A DNA stretch of 64,000 bases from assembly GCF_024868665.1 (NCBI RefSeq), contig NC_079913.1, forward strand, positions 14,952,141-15,016,140, read 5' to 3'. Origin of the DNA: Triplophysa rosa. Taxonomy: Eukaryota; Chordata; Actinopteri; Cypriniformes; Nemacheilidae. Positions within the stretch are counted from its first letter, which is position 1; each line of letters starts with the position of its first letter. Both the position numbers and the translations under genes were made by a program. This document shows, one piece after another, positions 22,802 through 34,163 of this stretch. Below the pieces are notes generated by a model. The model saw only the letters and a program-made list of their open reading frames with translations. It was not told where the DNA came from and searched no databases.

Positions 22802-25800
22802 TGTCCCCCCTTTCGGAAGACGGGGTTTGTAGAAGCTTAGACGGCCGATGGTTGTCTGGATCGTAATGGTCAAGGTGACAGGTGGGTCTTACTGGTCCTC
22901 AGTGCTGTGGCGCACTGGCAGTGGGTCAATCTCGAGGAGGTCAGGTTCGGACTCAGCTTGCGTACCTCTCTTCTCGCGGCTCCGTTTGAATGCCCGGGGA
23001 AACACCGCCGTACACTTGTTCACTGACTCCTGCATTCCGTTGACCCTTCTGTAAAGGACGAAGGACAAGCCAAGAATAAGGGCATACCCTAATGTGGTGG
23101 TTAGGCACAGTGCAGTGTCCGCGGCGGTCCAGGACCGGACCACAGGGGAGTTGGCGAGAGCAGACATCCGATCCAGAGTCTGTAAGGCCTCGTTAATAGG
23201 TAGGTTCAGTAGAAATGCCATCTCGCCTTGCTCGGGGGCTATGTGCAGAGGGATCGCACTACCCAGAGAGTATGCAAGATGGGCTTGAAGGGGGTTGGTT
23301 GGCCCTAAGGTGGCAGAAGTTTCTTGGACAACAGATGGGAGGTTGTCTCACGTAGTTGTTATGACATCAAATCTTGTCATCCACATCACGTTCCTCTTGT
23401 GAATCTCTGCAGGGTGCAGCATGCTCTCTGGCCTTCACGTTTTTTGCAGTGATTACAGAGCAAAAGCAGGTGTCATGCTCCGGTGTCTTTCATTGAAGTA
23501 CTGGTGAGCGGTGTAGGGTGTGACAAGGTTGAAGTCTCTTGGCTGGCACTTTGGATGTTGTGGTGGCCCATGGTGCATCGTAGGCATACATCAGCATGAC
23601 CCCCCTTTGTTCCTGGAAAGTTGCACGCCGTGGTGCTGTGTTGTTACAGGAACAGACTAGAGGATTTTGTTTATCAGACGCAGCAAGGTTGGACATCGTG
23701 AAAGGAAGGTGTTTATCATTGCTTGTGAGCGTTGGTGGTTGCTTAAGCAAAGCTGTATTTTAGGCAGAGCCAGTGTGGGTGGGTGTGATGCGGTCAGCGT
23801 GTGGTGGTAGCTGTGGCTTAGAAGCGATGCTTGGGATGGGCGGGTGGGTGTTTGGTGACCACCGGTTGCCGCAAAATGCCTCAGTTTTCACAGGTTTACT
23901 TTGAATGTTCTTTCACCTTTTCCCTCAGATGAGCATATCATGTTCCTTTGTGATGACACTAGGTGTCTGGAACAGGTGTTAATGCTCAACTGGCTTATGA
24001 TTTGCTATGTTTTTTGCCAAGTGATAGCGTGTGAAACTTAGCTTAGCCTACTTTGAGTCTATGCAGGTAAGAAATTGTCTGATGGAGTTTTTTTTGTGAG
24101 CTGTTGCGATTTGAAGGATTAATCCAGATAGCTGTCACTTATGCTGTGATGTTTGGGGCCCCAGCTTAAAGTGTTGCAGTGGGACAGGCTTGTCATTTTC
24201 CACAAAACACCTGCTCTGGGTGTGCAGTGCCTCGCCATTGTGTCGTCGACCACGTGGCTTTGTGTGCATGGGATCTGTGGTGAGGAGGCGTTGACTGTTA
24301 GAAACATCACATGTTGGTGGCAGGTCTCTATGGTTACCTTCTGTGTTCTGATGTGAATGGAACGTCGCTGCATGGCTTGTGAAGCACGAAGCAGCTCTTG
24401 TCATCTGGGTGCTCAGGCTGTGGTAAGAGCCATGTTCAGCTGGTGCTCGGCTACCCCCCTTTCGTTCTGGTCACGTTGTCAGTGTAGACCAGTGTTAAGG
24501 CAGTGTTTGGCAAGTCCAGCTTTCAGATGGAACTCCATTCAGCAAGGGTAGATCAGGCATGTGGTGAAGCGCAGGTGCCATTTGGTGTGTACATGGCACC
24601 ACCTTGAGCGCTCATCTACATGAGTGGGCAGTTCTTTTTAACTGTTCACAAACCTTGTAGGTGGTGTTCTGTGTAGCCCGGGATGCAGCTAGCTTGGGAT
24701 GTAATGTCATGTGGTTTGTGAGTGGGGCCACGTTGTCCATCTCCTTAGGGTGGTAATCCGCTGTCATGCTCTTCATGAAGGCATTGTTCAAAGTATTTGG
24801 TAAATGTACTCGCTTGTACAGTATGTCACTGCAAAAGATTACTTATTCAGTAAAAAGGGGGTGGGGCTTCCAGAGTGGGCCATGCTCCATGTATTCCATT
24901 GAATATGTGTGGTTGAGGGCTTGGTCACACTGTGTGTTCAGCTGAACAGTGACCCCTTTTCCTGAATGGAGGTGCTACAGTCTCATTTATTCACCAGAGT
25001 GCGAAGCTCTGGGCTAGTCTAGTCTGGCAGAAAGTTCTCGTACTTGGTTATTCCATTTCAAGTGCAAAACACGGGTGTCCTGGGCCGTTGCCATTGTTGA
25101 CAGGCATGAGTCCAAGGGAAACTGCGTGCACTTGACAGCAGAGGAAATGTCTGATGTTGGTGTTGTTGTGGGGAGTGTGTGAACAGTGTAAAGCTGATGT
25201 CTGAGATATCTGCCCCTAGTTCCTGTATGGTGCCTGCTATCATCATGCCACTTGGTGATGTGCCTTTGGCATGTAAGGGCAGGAAACGTCTGGGTCGTTG
25301 GCTTGTTCGACCTTGAGGCCGAGTTCTTGCGACTGGCTGAGATGTCATGCCTAACTTTTGTTACCTGACACTGCATTTCAGACGAGTTGGCTGGCTGGGA
25401 AGCGGAAGTTCCCGTACTTGAGCCCAATTCTTTTGTAATGGTTAAAGTCTCTTAGAGGCTCAAAACAATTCAGCAGGTCTTTGCTGGTGAAGAGAGGGCG
25501 TGTGTCCATCCGTGATATGTACATGGGGTGTACATGCTTGTGGAGCTTCTGGTCAGGTGTGTGGGAACTTCTTGTTTCAGTCATACCTCAGTTGATGGCC
25601 GCGTGTGTGTGTCTCGGCTTGTTCTGGGTAGTCAGCCGTCTGATGAGGTGCGGTCTGGGTGCCATGCTCATCTTGTGTTAGGATGACTGTCTCTGTGGTC
25701 GACAAGCAGGTTGCAGAGATCTGGACGTTTTCTCAGTAGGAGGGCATTCATGAGGGTTATTCGTTTCTCATGCCACTCGTGGTTGAAAAGAGTCTGATTT

Positions 25801-27290
25801 GGATTTTAAAATCCTCCTGTTGAGGTTTCTTGTAGAATCGGCTCCTTTGATGTTCTCAGGATCTCTGCTGGTTCAGACGTATTTGCATGGTTTTCTCTCT
25901 TGACAGGTGTCATCCATGGTGTTGAGATGAATACCTTGATGACTGTTGGGCCAGAACAGGTCAGTGGCTCCTAGGTTGCCAGCTGGGTTTCCACGGGCCA
26001 CCGTCTTTCATGTCCGACGAAAGTGGTCAGCTCCATGTTGTCTCAGGGCATCCTGTCTGGTGCTTGGCTGTTCCCGGCAGGCTGTTACATCTGCTGAGTC
26101 TCTGCTGAAGATCTGCTGCTGTGGTGCACCCTCCATAGTAATTTCTTTGTGATGTGCAGAGATAGGCGAGATTTAAACAGTCTTTATGGAGGCAGCGCTA
26201 TGTTCTCTGTAGGTCTTATGGGCTGAGTTCCGCAGATATCAGGTGATCTTGGCGGAAGAAGGCTGTAGCGCTTAGGTGATGAGTCACAGTGTGATGCGGA
26301 TTTCTGAGGCAGGAGAGTTTTGCGTTGAAGTCTTCTTCCCTTTCCGCCTGTTCCGTCCTCTCATGTAGGCTCGGATGCTGGCTGTAGCAGAGGTGTTGTA
26401 GCTGCTGTAATCTGCTTTGACAGTTTCTGACTGCTGGCATAGGATGCTGTAGTCCTCTAGGCGGGAGGTGATCCTAAGCAGGTGATCTGTCTTGTGTGGT
26501 CACACTGGGCTGTGTTCCTGCCTGAGAGTCGATGTTTTTCAGGTAGGAGTTTGTTGTGGCCTCCTGCAGTGTTTAGAGTGACAGCATTAAGTGGTGACAG
26601 CTGTCATGTTTCTGGCCAGCTTGCTGGGTTCTGTGGGGACACGCAGGGTGTGTCAGGTTCTGCAGGTTCTTCTGGATGATTCCTGCCCCACCCCTCTGTG
26701 TTTGCTGGCTAGTAAGGTGTGAACAGTGGGCTTTTGCTATCCCCCCTTTCGCAGCTTTGGGTTTTAAGCTGGGGAGGCTGGACAGGAGAGATTCTGTTGC
26801 ATTCTCCTGTCTGTTCACATTGTAGTCTGCAAGATAAGTTCAGTCCATTTTGGTTCCATCGCTGAGTCATGGCTTGGACTTCAGCGTGGACTGCTTGCAG
26901 ATGGCCTTTACAGGCCTTGGCCGTGGAATTGTATTGCTGTCAGCCAGGGCCATTATGAAGAGAGCTTCTGCATGTTGGAGTTTTCCTACCAGCTCCTCTC
27001 TGGCATCTGCTCCAATTGCTCTCTTCGCTCAGTCTGTGTTGCAAAGGACTCTTGTAGCTTTCATCTCCTCCTGTAGCTCCTGGTCCTCTTCATCCGCTAT
27101 CATTTGCAGGTCCGGCTGGTCTAGGCGGTTCTGCACGTGCTCCTGGCTCTAGTAGGACGATCTGGTTGTGGTCACCGATGATCTTGACTGTGCACTTCAG
27201 ATGAGTTTGTTGGCTCTCTGTAGTTGTAGTTGTAGTGCAGTTGTAGTTGTAGTTGTCCACTTGCAATGGTAAGTGAGGGCAGACGGTGGA
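22802..27290 (-). mobile_element. Degraded internal region of the retrovirus-like element
   Basis: This 4.5-kb stretch is GT-rich on the plus strand and CA-rich on the minus strand. Minus-strand open pieces (23490-23750, 24119-24373, 25014-25427, 26573-26818) look like decayed coding sequence but match no family I recognise. No reverse transcriptase, protease or integrase motif was found. Purine tracts of the type GAAAGGGGGG occur at 22804, near 23597, near 24453 and near 26741 on the minus strand. It may be a decayed element body or several fragments. The right edge is defined only by the start of the next element at 27298. Confidence 0.4.
22889..23346 (-). pseudogene. Env-like C-terminal (transmembrane) remnant
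   Basis: The open stretch ends 87 bases before the polypurine tract. It contains a hydrophobic segment of about 20 residues (around CLTTTLGYALILGLSFVLY) followed by a basic cytoplasmic-type tail rich in K/R and then acidic residues. Position next to the 3' LTR and a single membrane span near the C-terminus fit the transmembrane subunit end of a retroviral envelope protein. I found no fusion peptide or heptad region that I could assign with confidence, and an in-frame stop near 23347 cuts it off from the sequence upstream. It could also be an unrelated membrane protein of the element. Confidence 0.5.
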
Positions 27291-27309
27291 TTGTGACAGT
27301 ACGCCCCCT

Positions 27310-27944
27310 CCCGAAAAGGCGCGACCTCGCGCCGTAACAGATCCAACAGAGGAGGGTGGGTGGGGGTTCAGGAGGAGGACGGAGCTTGGTGGAAGACAGG
27401 CAGTAAACCAGAAAAACCAAGGGGGTGTAGACGGGAGAAGGAGCCAGGGTGGAGACAGAAGGGGACCGGAGCAGGAGAAACCAGCGGGAATCCAGACCAC
27501 TACCCTGATGGTGACCGCCGAAGGAACCGATGGAGGACGGCGCCGTGGAGGAGGAGAGGCTGACGACGTCAAGGAGCCGACTGACAGAGGCGACCCAGGT
27601 GGAGGTGGAGTCTGAGGCGGAAACAGAGAGCCAATGAGCCAGGGTGACACCGAAGATCCAGCGGGACCAGGCGGAACCGAAGTCACAGTCGACCGAGGCG
27701 GAGACCTGGGAGTCCGCGGCGAGACCGGAGCGACTGACGACCAAGGAGTAGTTGACAGGAGGGAGAAGGCCAACAGAGCTGATGGGACGGAGCGACGAGG
27801 CATAGCAGGAGGAGCAGAGTCCTTAGGCGAAGGTGGCTCGCCCACCGACCCAGATGGATCTGGAGGGAGGAGGGAGCCAGGCCGAGCCAGTGGATGACCG
27901 GACGATGATGCAGACGAGGGAGGATGAGGCTGAGGGTACGTCAC
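27310..27944 (-). other. Pro/Ser-rich open region of the Gypsy-like element
   Basis: A minus-strand frame from 27944 runs through this stretch with strong Pro/Ser bias and into the LTR start. Low-complexity composition explains the open frame in more than one phase, so I do not claim a protein. It lies between the gag ORF and the polypurine tract. Confidence 0.35.
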
Positions 27945-28334
27945 GGGGTCGATAGGCCGAGTGGAGTCTGGGGTTCAGAGGCTGAGGACGGAGACTGAGG
28001 ATCCTTCTGCCATGCAGCTGATGCTCACTGGTAGACCCATGGCAATCCCTCACCACCGATGGACGGCTGAGGGTGAGACGAGGGGCTGCCAGGATGTAGC
28101 TGCTGCCGTGGTGCTGTTGGCTTGGGACAAGGAGGTTGGAGAGGGAGGGTGGGTGGGAGTTCCGGTCTTCTTGTGGTTTCTAGGGACATGTGTGCGGCCC
28201 AGACACACCATAACGTGACTTCCAGTATCGGAAGCGCCAGGGGTAGAGAAACTACCTCCGTAAAGGTAGCAGTGCAAACAGGCAGTAAGCAAGGTGCTTC
28301 CCAATCTACCCAAGAGTCCAGTAGACTCTCCTCT

Positions 28335-28964
28335 TTAGCGGGCTTTGGCGGTTTTTGAAGGCAGGGCGGGACCGGCTTGGAACCGACTTGGAAACCGGGC
28401 GGAACCGACTTGGAAACCGGGCGGGATCGGCTCGGAACAGGCTTGGAAGACGGGCGGGACCGGCACAGAACCGACTTGGAAGCCAGGCGGTATCGGCTCA
28501 GAACTGGCTTGGAAGTCGGGCTGGATCAGCTCGGAACTGGCTGGATATGCGTGGCGGCGTCCTCGCCGTTTTCTACGGCGATGAGGTTTTGCGGAGGAGT
28601 GCGGATCGGATATCGAGCGAGTCGGAGCTGATCCCCCTCTCTCCACTGGTTCTGGACGACGACCGCTCAATTCCTCTTCGGCGTCCCCAACGCGGAAGTT
28701 TGAGCCCATCACTTGGAGGACCTGGTTAATGAAGTCCTCCAGCGAGGAATCTTCCGCAAAGTGGAGCACGAGAAGGGCGAGCAGATAATCATCCAGACCA
28801 GTCAGAAATATATTATTCAAAAAAGGATCGCTCCAACTCACCCGATAGCTCAACTCCACAAATTCCTCCGCGTACCTTTCAAGAGGTCGTCCAACCTGTC
28901 GCATATCCCTTATTGCCATGTCTGCCTTGAAGAGATCGGCTAGTCCTGGTGGCAGCGTTAGCAT
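28335..28964 (-). CDS. Retrotransposon Gag-like protein
   Basis: This 209-codon frame has an N-terminal helical domain (residues about 10-95) typical of Gypsy-type Gag (PLERYAEEFVELSYRVSW, then FLTGLDDYLLALLVL). A basic stretch (RRRKRRGRR, about residue 135) follows, then a C-terminal tandem repeat of about 15 residues with IPPGFQVGS units. The zinc knuckle usual in Gag is absent; the basic run may replace it in RNA binding. The frame is open without stops, but the 5' side of the element is missing. The start methionine may not be the original one. Confidence 0.6.
   Translation of the reverse strand: MLTLPPGLADLFKADMAIRDMRQVGRPLERYAEEFVELSYRVSWSDPFLNNIFLTGLDDYLLALLVLHFAEDSSLEDFINQVLQVMGSNFRVGDAEEELSGRRPEPVERGGSAPTRSISDPHSSAKPHRRRKRRGRRHAYPASSELIQPDFQASSEPIPPGFQVGSVPVPPVFQACSEPIPPGFQVGSARFPSRFQAGPALPSKTAKAR
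28366..28545 (-). repeat. Coding minisatellite in the Gag C-terminus
   Basis: Four to five imperfect copies of a roughly 45-bp unit built on GGCTTGGAAACCGGGCGG (plus strand). Variation keeps the reading frame of the gag ORF and gives a repeated Pro-Pro-x-Phe-Gln motif. Confidence 0.85.
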
Positions 28965-28975
28965 CTTGAATTATT

Positions 28976-29390
28976 TCCAAATTTACATTCAGGTCTGGCT
29001 TTAATATGATATGCAGCACTTTTCAAATCAAATTGGGGTTGTGAAAGTTTCATTTTGATGTTTAAGGTCTAGTGTATGATATTTAGCGGCATCTAGCAGT
29101 GAGGTTACGAACTGCAACAAACGACTAACTCCACCCCTCCCTTTCGAAGCAGTGCGGTGGCTGAACAGGATTAAGATGTCACATTTTTGCTTCTTTGTCA
29201 AAGGAGATAACGTATTTACGAAACACGCTCTGTAGAGCAGTTTGTCTGTTTAGAGCTACTGCAGAAGCAACATGGCGAATTGCATGTAAGGGTACCCGTG
29301 GTATATGTAGATAGAAACAGCTCATTCTAAGGTAATAAAAACATAATGCTTCATTATGTAAGGTGTTTGTACACCTCTGAAGACATAAGA
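28976..29390. other. Intergenic stretch, nothing recognised
   Basis: No coding region or repeat structure was recognised here. Confidence 0.4.
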
Positions 29391-30015
29391 CCTATTCGCA
29401 CGGGATTAGTATTATCTGGGGACCTCGTGTGATTTAAGAATCACCTCCCCACATCTTTATTCCATGTGGTGTATTCACATGGGATAAGTGAAGCCTGTGA
29501 TTTTATTAAACCTTACGGACTTATTTCCCAGATATGATGGCAAGGCTTTGCGTATTGTTTGTACAGCCTATAGTTGTATGGTGTATAATGATATATGACC
29601 GTACCTGTCTCAAATGTTATGAGAGTTTCCATGAGAAATAACAAAACGGGAGACTCCCGGCCAAAACAACTCTACGGACTCTCTAGTGTTGGCAGGTATG
29701 GATATGACCCAGCACCCGAAATAATATCAAAACACTTCAACACAGCCTCCATTATTCGCAAACGGTTGATAAGACGTTGAAAAAAGATATATGAGCACGC
29801 CAAATCACAGAGATGCAGATTCGCACAGGACTAATATTATCACAGGAGACAGGACCTCGGTGTTCGTCAAAATATGGTAGGTAATTTGCGGGGGAATTTT
29901 TACTTTACAAATTACAGATATGGCCGATTTGCATGGGATGAAGATCACAGACAACCTCTGCAATTATTACAAATGACTGGAGGTCCCCAGGTAATACTAA
30001 TCCTGTGCGAATAGG
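29391..30015. mobile_element. MITE with 35-bp terminal inverted repeats
   Basis: The left end (29391-29425, starting CCTATTCGCACGGGATTAG) and the right end (29981-30015) are reverse complements with two mismatches over 35 bp. The 625-bp interior has no gene. No clear target duplication remains, so the superfamily is not assigned. Confidence 0.85.
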
Positions 30016-31459
30016 GCTCTTGTTATATATAATATATTGCATTTCTGTCAATAGAGTCTCCAAAAATTACACATTGGACCTTTAAAAGCAAATTGTGTGT
30101 TAAACTACCATCACCAAAGATAATAATATTACCACTACTGCACCAACCCCCATCACAAACAAACAGGTAATTCTCAAATTTGTACCACTGGTTGAATCAA
30201 AGGTTAGGACAGCTCCAACAAACAGAGCATTTGAAATTGCCACCGTTTTGAATCAGTCTACAAATGGCTTACTGGTTCATTCCTGAAATGCAGTATATTT
30301 TCATGTTTCCATTATGAAGTATATTGTCTATGTATATTTAATAAATGCTAAACCCACAATTTATAAAGTAATTTTAACCACAAAATCCCATTTAAGAGAA
30401 CATGGAGAAAATTGTTTTAATTTGCTGAAACCAGTTATATGTCTTGCGCAAAATATTCCAACTTATTTAAAATAAATGCTGTCCACTTTTAAAAATATAA
30501 TTAAAAAGCAATGAAGCTTAATGCATATGGTTTTGTAAAATAAGTGTCTGGTATTCCTTTTAAAAACATCTAACAGCATCATCGTTTGTAAGTTAAAAGA
30601 GTTCAAAATGCAAAGAAAGAAAGTATTTAAAAATTACACACTTCACCTTCACTTCAATAATTTTTGAGGGTGCTGGCGAAGCAGATCTAGTGTGATTCTC
30701 TCTCTGCTGATAGGAGCAGATAGGGCCTTTTATTATTTCTAGCACTGTCCTGACAACAGAGCGCCACAGAGGCACTGGTGACCTTGCCAACAGGAGTCTT
30801 GCTTAAAACACTAATTAGGATAACTTTGGTAGAGCAGCACCACAGGAGAGAATAAGAGAGAAAAATATAAATGCAATGAAACAGAACAGGTAGAACAGCA
30901 CTAAAAATGTACAGCCGTTCAACCTTCAGATAGATGGGCTATAAGTGTGAATTATGTTAAATGCATATTATCAGTAGCTATGTTTCCATATACTGTGACT
31001 TAATATTCTGGGTTACAAATTATTGCAAATAATAGGATAATTTTGAAATACCAACATAAGGTTATTTATTTAGTGCAGAATATAGTATCACACGTTGTCT
31101 CAGTAAATACATACAATACATTTTTAGTTGAAAATTTTATTTTGCCAAAATAACAAGTTCCAACCCGATTGATTATTTTGTGATTATTTTGCCTGATTTA
31201 GGAGTCAGTATGCCCAAGTGTTTACCAGTCCACCTGAAAAAATGTCATATATACAGTAGTGCAATGACCACTTCTCAGGAACTACTTATCTAACTTACCA
31301 CTGTATTGTTAAGTCCAGAGGCTTTTTTAAGGTTCTTGGTTGGTCAAATGGCCTCTTAATCTTATAGTGGGTCATCTTTTATAACAGAATGGAACAGACT
31401 AATGTTCATGTTTGTGTTTTCTTGTCTTTAATTTTGTAGTTTGATTTACGCTTCCTGTT
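30016..31459. other. AT-rich intergenic stretch, no gene recognised
   Basis: No convincing coding region, RNA gene or inverted repeat was found. Confidence 0.4.
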
Positions 31460-31780
31460 TGCCATGTGCTTCCCCAAGGTGGACTCTCCCCCAAAACATT
31501 TTTTTGGGAGGGGCAGTAGGCATCAAACTCCGGTGGCCATGGAACTTATCAGCCTAGAGCCTCTCCACAAGATGGCCACCAGTCAGGAGCCTCCCCACTA
31601 GATGACTGCCAGCCAGGAGCCTCTCTACAATATGGCCGTCACACCCGAGTCTTCACCCGTCATGGCCGCTACACCTGAGATCCCAAGTCTGGTGTTCCCA
31701 AGCCTGTCTGCTCCACCCAGGCATCCAGCCCCGCCTATTCCGGCCTGGCTCCCTGTTCCGCCCTGACTTTTTGAGGAAAG
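31460..31780 (+). pseudogene. Pro-rich repeat fragment of a Gypsy-like element
   Basis: A short decayed frame with a repeated GAGCCTCTCCACAAGATGG-type unit of about 42 bp, encoding Pro/Met/Ala-rich repeats (SQEPPH, TPESSPVMAATPE), ends in a PPIPAWLPVPP stretch. The same style of Pro-rich repeat follows Gag in Gypsy-like elements such as 27292-28975. It has an in-frame stop and no flanking LTR. Confidence 0.45.
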
Positions 31781-31859
31781 AACCTTATATAAAGAAGGTA
31801 TAAAGAACCTTATACATTGCAGCTATAAGGTATTCGTTGGAACATGTGTGGCTAAAATA

Positions 31860-32780
31860 CCTTATAGATCCAAAAACCTGGCATTATGTCAATTCAAAGG
31901 TTGAACCCAGCCGATGACATTACATGAGGGCTCTACTATGAACTCTCAAAGCATAGCCGATGGAATCATTGCCCACAGTTCTTAACTCAGCCGGTCAGTA
32001 AATGGCCCAAACAGCCACTCGACTTTGCCTGTGATAACACCAAAGAAAGTCATAATTCTACTTTTAGTGTAACTCTATGCTCCAGTCAGATTAATACCCT
32101 AGATATCTCTCCGTACCATTCACTTCAAGATCTGATTAAGGCTACCACTGTTCCCTTACACGCCGCCCAGATGGATCAAACAAGCTTTCTGCTGATGACT
32201 ATTCACAAGCTGAACTGGAACTTCTGAGATGTGCTTAGATGGAAAGTTTCCCAGAAGAAACAGCCCGACTTCAGTTAGGCAAACCTGTATCTCGCTCTAG
32301 TTGTCTTCTGAGGATCATAAGGGGCAGAGAGGCAGTTAAAGGAAATCAGTGCAACTGCTTTGAATGTAAAAAGTGGTGAGGGAAGCCAGAAATACCCATG
32401 ATGGCAGATCTTCCCCAGTCTAACCGTAGACTGTTTCGTCCAGCTTTCTATTCGACAGCCATAGACTACTTCCAAGTTAAGTTTGGACCTAGATGTGAGA
32501 AATGCTTGGAAATACTGTACAAATATCTTACTACCGAAGCTGTTCATATCGAACTTCTATCATTAAGTCTGACTCCTTTCTCATGCCATTGAGAAGGTTC
32601 TTAGCTTGTAGAGGGAAACCATAATATTTTTTTTCTGATAACGGAACAAATTTAAAGGGAGGTTACACAGAACTTCAGATTGCCTTCAGTGGACATCACC
32701 CCTACCTTGAAAGAGCATTTGTCTTCTCAACAGATACATTTTCGTTTGAATCATGGGATCATCGTAGAGAGATGTTAAAG
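31860..32780 (+). pseudogene. BEL/Pao Pol fragment (RNase H end to integrase)
   Basis: Blocks in order and in shifted frames: NSKVEPSR followed by a decayed end of the RNase H region near 31890-32030, ESFPEETARLQLGKPVSRSS near 32240-32300, NCFECKKW (zinc-binding cysteines) near 32350, GKPEIPMMADLP near 32385, RPAFYSTAIDYF (first integrase Asp) near 32440-32470, YLTTEAVHIELLS near 32525, and FSDNGTNFKGGY (second Asp) near 32630-32660. This order is that of BEL/Pao polyproteins. A deletion joins the pre-integrase region to the zinc finger, and stops plus frameshifts inactivate it. No LTR was found nearby. Confidence 0.78.
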
Positions 32781-32965
32781 TGATACTTCACCCAAAAGTG
32801 AAATTGTGTCATCATTTACTCACCTTCGAGTTGTTCTAAATCTGTATACATTTCTTTGGGAATTATTCTTCCAAATATCTTTCTCTGTGTTCATCATAAC
32901 AAAGAAATGTATATAGATTGGGAACAAATCGAAGGTGAGTAAATTATGAAATAATTTAAACCAGA
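32774..32965. mobile_element. Short MITE (CACCCAAAA/TTTACTCACC family)
   Basis: The left end has AAAGTGATACTTCACCC followed by TCATCATTTACTCACC. The right half repeats parts of this in inverse order (GGTGAGTAAATTATG). The same family occurs at 44791-45212, 47433-47688 and 49745-50043. Confidence 0.65.
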
Positions 32966-33391
32966 ATAAAACCAGAATAATATTAAAGATGTGTGTGAGC
33001 TCGCAAGCATGATGTCAGACACTGTAATATTCTCTGGCCCCCTCCCTGCTTATCGTGGTGATGAGATATATAGCAGATTATCATCACTAAATGGCTGGTT
33101 GTCTGAGTGGTGCTTGCAGAATACTATAGATTTTATAAATAACTAGAAGAGTTTTTGGGGCAGACCTGACCTTTTGAAAAGTGACGTCTCCATCCATCCT
33201 GGGCTGGTGCTGCCCTCCTGTCTAGAAATATGGCACATGGTCTTAATGCTAAAACTTGACTCACTGGGGCCCAGGTCAGGTAGCAGACAGAATGGCATAA
33301 CCAACTGTCTGCTTGCAGTCTCACATCGCAGAATACACAAAATTCACAGCTTGCGATAATCCCTTCTCCCAAACATCATAAAATAGAGACT

Positions 33392-34160
33392 GTGTCTGTC
33401 CCAAGGATTAGCAAACATAAAATATTGAGCAAACCTCTTAAAAGTAATTTATTAAACGTTAAACAAATTAAACATGAACAAAATACAGATAATCAACTGT
33501 TACGACTCGGATTGCTAAATATTAGATGTCTCTCTAATAAAGCACTTTTTGTTAACGGTATGATAGCAGATCATAAAATAGACATGCTCTGTTTGACAGA
33601 AACATGGCTAAAACCAGATGATTATATTACTTTAAATGAGTCTGTCCCCCAAGATTATTATTATAAACATGAGCCTCCTCTAAAAGGCAGAGGGGGAGGT
33701 GTCGCTGCACTTTACAATAACTCTTTTAACATTTCCCAGAAGTCTAATTCTAAATACAATTCTTTTGAATTCATGGTACTTCATGTAACAACACCTAATA
33801 CTAAGGATAAAACATTTTTGAAATTTATTCTGGCTATTGTATATAGGCCTCCAGGGCACCACACAGATTTTATTAAAGAATTTGGTGGGTTCTTATCAGA
33901 ATTAGTACTGGCCGCAGATAGTCCTTGTCGTTGGTGACTTTAACATCCATGTAGATAACGATACAGATGCTTTAGGAATGGCTTTCAAAGACACTCTTAA
34001 CTCCATGCGCATTAGACAACATGTGTCAGGACCCACTCACCGTCGTAATCATATTTTAGATTTAATACTGCTTTACGGTATAAATGTGGACGACGTTAAA
34101 ATCCTTCAGCAGAGTGAAGACATTTCGGATCATTATCTGGTATTATGTTTGCTTCACTAG
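33392..34160 (+). pseudogene. L2 endonuclease domain
   Basis: This is an apurinic-like (EEP) endonuclease of a LINE, which nicks target DNA before reverse transcription. The conserved blocks are all present: LNIRCLSNK, CLTETWL with its catalytic Glu, AIVYRPPG, GDFNIHVD and ISDHYLV with its catalytic His. One frameshift near 33925 separates the first four from the last two blocks (the upstream frame stops at 33937; GDFNIHVD lies about 33937-33960 in the other frame). Apart from this and the break before the RT region the domain is close to complete. Confidence 0.85.
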
Positions 34161-34163
34161 CCT

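Larger units (their letters stand above)
27292..28975 (-). mobile_element. Gypsy-like element fragment with gag ORF, 3' end
   Basis: On the minus strand a gag ORF (28964-28335) is followed by Pro/Ser-rich sequence, then a polypurine tract (27299-27316, GGGAGGGGGCGTAC) and TGTCACAATCC, the start of an LTR at 27298. No pol motifs were seen, so this looks like a non-autonomous or internally deleted element. The LTR beyond 27298 cannot be followed to a clear end. Confidence 0.62.

Noticed and set aside
27090..27944. 284-codon Pro/Ser-rich frame on the minus strand
   Set aside because: It runs through a polypurine tract and the LTR start of the Gypsy-like element, and other phases are open too; this is low-complexity composition.
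30593..30790. 65-codon minus-strand frame near 30.7 kb
   Set aside because: No recognisable domain, splice context or conservation evidence.
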